Assembly: GCA_002390045.1 (NCBI GenBank)
Contig: DGSB01000023.1
Coordinates: 1-15,150 of the forward strand
From: Fibrobacter sp. UBA4373
Lineage (GTDB): Bacteria; Fibrobacterota; Fibrobacteria; Fibrobacterales; Fibrobacteraceae
DNA: 15,150 nt
Direction of reading: 5' to 3'
A program made the translations under genes and the position numbers. Of the stretch, positions 13,621-15,150 are shown one piece after another. Numbering within the stretch: the stretch's first letter is position 1; the number at the start of each line of letters is the position of its first letter. The notes under the pieces were generated by a model that worked only from the letters and a program-made list of their open reading frames with translations, ran no database searches and had not been told where the DNA came from.

Positions 13621-15150
13621 TTAACCGACGAACGCACGCGCATTCAAGAAGAGCTTCATCCATGGAGCAAATTCGCCCCAATCAGACGGATGCCAGCTGT
13701 TCTGAACAGTGCGGTACACACGTTCCGGATGCGGCATCATGATGAGAGCGCGGCCATCCTTGCTCGTAAGGCCCGTGATGCCGAACGGAGAGCCGTTCGG
13801 GTTCAGCGGGTAACGTTCGGTGTATTCATGCTTGCCATCGACATAGCGAAGCGCCACAAGACCGGTCTTCAAGCAAGCTTCGGCAGCTTCACGGCTAGCG
13901 AATTCTGCACGGCCTTCACCATGAGCAACTGCAATCGGGAGAACAGAACCCGCCATGCCCTTGAGAAGCACCGACGGAGTTTCTTCGATCTTCAAGCTGC
14001 TGAAACGAGCTTCAAAGCGTTCGGAAAGGTTCTGCACAAAGCGCGGCCAATGATCTGCGCCCGGGATCAAATCCTTCAAATTCGAAACCATCTGGCAGCC
14101 GTTGCAAATACCGAGCGTGAAGGTATTGCTACGGTGGAAGAAGTCTTCGAATTCCTTGCGAGCCTTGGCGTTGAACAGAATGCTCTTGGCCCAGCCTTCA
14201 CCAGCACCGAGCACGTCACCATAGCTAAAGCCACCGCAAGCGACGAGGCCCTGGAAATCCTTCAAGGAAACTCGTCCCGAAAGGACGTCCGTCATGTGAA
14301 CGTCAATGGATTCGAAACCTGCCGTTGCAAATGCAGCAGCCATTTCAAGTTCCCCGTTGACGCCCTGTTCACGAAGAATGGCCATTTTCGGACGGCTTTC
14401 ATAATCCTTCTTCACGGAAACGTCGAACGTGACCTTCGGAGAAATACCCGGATCGTCCTGTTCAAGCTTAAGCGTGTATTCGCTTTCCGCACATTCCGGA
14501 TTGTCGCGAAGGGCGGCAATACGACGGGTCGTATCGCTCCAAATGGCACGGAGGTCAGAGAGGCCTTCGGCATAGTCGCCAATCACAATGTTGTAAGTAT
14601 CATTAAGCTTACCGATTTCAGAAACGGTATCGCCGAGACCTGCAGCTTCGAACGCAGCCTTCACGGCAGCAACATCCGAATTTGCAACCTGGAGAACGGC
14701 GCCGAGTTCTTCGTTGAAGAGAGCGTCGATGACGTTGCCCTGGAGTGCAGTCGCGTCGAGCGTTACACCCACATGGCCGGCAAAAGCCATTTCGACAACC
14801 GTCGTGTAGAGACCGCCATCGCTCTTGTCGTGGTAAGCCATAATCTTGCCATCGGCATTGAGCTTCTGAATGGTTTCGAAGAAGGCGCGGAGTTCCTTCG
14901 CGCAGTCCACATCCGGAGCCTTGTCGCCGAGGAGGTTATAAACCTGAGCGGCAATGGATGCACCCATACGGTTCTTGCCGCGAGCGAGGTCCACGAGCAC
15001 AAGCGTCGTGTCCTTCTTCTGCAAGAGTTGCGGCGTGAGCGTCTTGCGAACGTCAGCGCACGGAGCAAAGGCACTAATAACAAGAGAAATCGGAGCGGTC
15101 ACGCGGTGGCTACCCTTTTCATCCTGCCACACGGTGCTCATGCTCATGGA
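13621..15150 (-). CDS. purL: Phosphoribosylformylglycinamidine synthase, large type (C-terminal part)
   Basis: Partial gene: 509 C-terminal codons, with the start beyond the right edge (the full protein of this type is about 1,300 aa). It catalyses the fourth step of de novo purine synthesis, FGAR + glutamine + ATP to FGAM, in the cytoplasm. The visible part holds the end of the synthetase (SMSTVWQDE, YHDKSDGGLYTTVVEMAF, NEELGAVLQV) and the fused class I glutamine amidotransferase: VAILREQGVN-like opening, ACGGFSYGDVLGAGEGWA, the nucleophile cysteine in LGICNGCQM (residue 348 of the visible Met-initiated part) and the His-Glu pair in MMPHPERVYR (473 and 475). All three triad residues are present. 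The protein matches the single-chain PurL of gamma-proteobacteria closely rather than the split PurLQS form. A terminator follows. Confidence 0.97.
   Translation of the reverse strand, partial: SMSMSTVWQDEKGSHRVTAPISLVISAFAPCADVRKTLTPQLLQKKDTTLVLVDLARGKNRMGASIAAQVYNLLGDKAPDVDCAKELRAFFETIQKLNADGKIMAYHDKSDGGLYTTVVEMAFAGHVGVTLDATALQGNVIDALFNEELGAVLQVANSDVAAVKAAFEAAGLGDTVSEIGKLNDTYNIVIGDYAEGLSDLRAIWSDTTRRIAALRDNPECAESEYTLKLEQDDPGISPKVTFDVSVKKDYESRPKMAILREQGVNGELEMAAAFATAGFESIDVHMTDVLSGRVSLKDFQGLVACGGFSYGDVLGAGEGWAKSILFNAKARKEFEDFFHRSNTFTLGICNGCQMVSNLKDLIPGADHWPRFVQNLSERFEARFSSLKIEETPSVLLKGMAGSVLPIAVAHGEGRAEFASREAAEACLKTGLVALRYVDGKHEYTERYPLNPNGSPFGITGLTSKDGRALIMMPHPERVYRTVQNSWHPSDWGEFAPWMKLFLNARAFVG

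Overview
The window looks like a chromosomal segment of a Gram-negative, inner-membrane-bearing bacterium of intermediate GC. The lifestyle signals are a large single-chain PurL, strong GGAGG-type ribosome binding sites, dTDP-aminosugar surface-polysaccharide genes and a membrane-tethered sugar-type binding protein. My best guess is Fibrobacterota (Fibrobacter-like). That rests on overall feel, not on a marker gene, so treat it as tentative. I saw no insertion sequences, tRNAs, rRNAs, CRISPR arrays or phage genes.

Left part (1-1981, minus strand): a Bcr/CflA-type MFS drug exporter, a small zinc-ribbon protein, and the first 99 codons of a DEAH-box HrpA-type helicase whose GTG start overlaps the zinc-ribbon stop (GTGA). 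A 345-bp divergent intergenic region (1982-2326) with a GGTGA-N6-TCACC palindrome separates this block from the next.

Sensory pair (2327-5667, plus strand): a sugar-type periplasmic solute-binding protein that, unusually, ends in a transmembrane anchor, followed 14 bases later by a diguanylate cyclase with a Cache-like periplasmic sensor, HAMP, coiled coil and an intact GGEEF plus RxxD inhibitory site. No ABC permease or ATPase is present. I infer a ligand-to-c-di-GMP signalling pair, comparable in principle to Vibrio NspS-MbaA. A strong bidirectional terminator follows.

Small unknowns (5769-7306): two tandem, clearly paralogous, single-span membrane-anchored proteins on the minus strand, divergent from a helical 165-aa protein of unknown function.

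Polysaccharide operon (13558 down to 7256, minus strand): two tandem FdtA/QdtA-type cupin sugar 3,4-ketoisomerases, a PLP sugar aminotransferase, a left-handed beta-helix acyltransferase, a GNAT/FemAB-like acyltransferase, a WzxE-like flippase and two GT2 glycosyltransferases. Almost every junction overlaps by 4-17 bases. Together they would turn dTDP-4-keto-6-deoxyglucose (made by RmlA/RmlB, not in this window) into a dTDP-3-acylamino-3,6-dideoxyhexose (Fuc3NAc or Qui3NAc type), assemble a glycan on lipid carrier and flip it. The second cupin has lost one histidine of the HAH active-site motif.

Right edge (13621-15150, minus strand): the C-terminal part of purL (phosphoribosylformylglycinamidine synthase), ending in a clear terminator just upstream of the polysaccharide operon.
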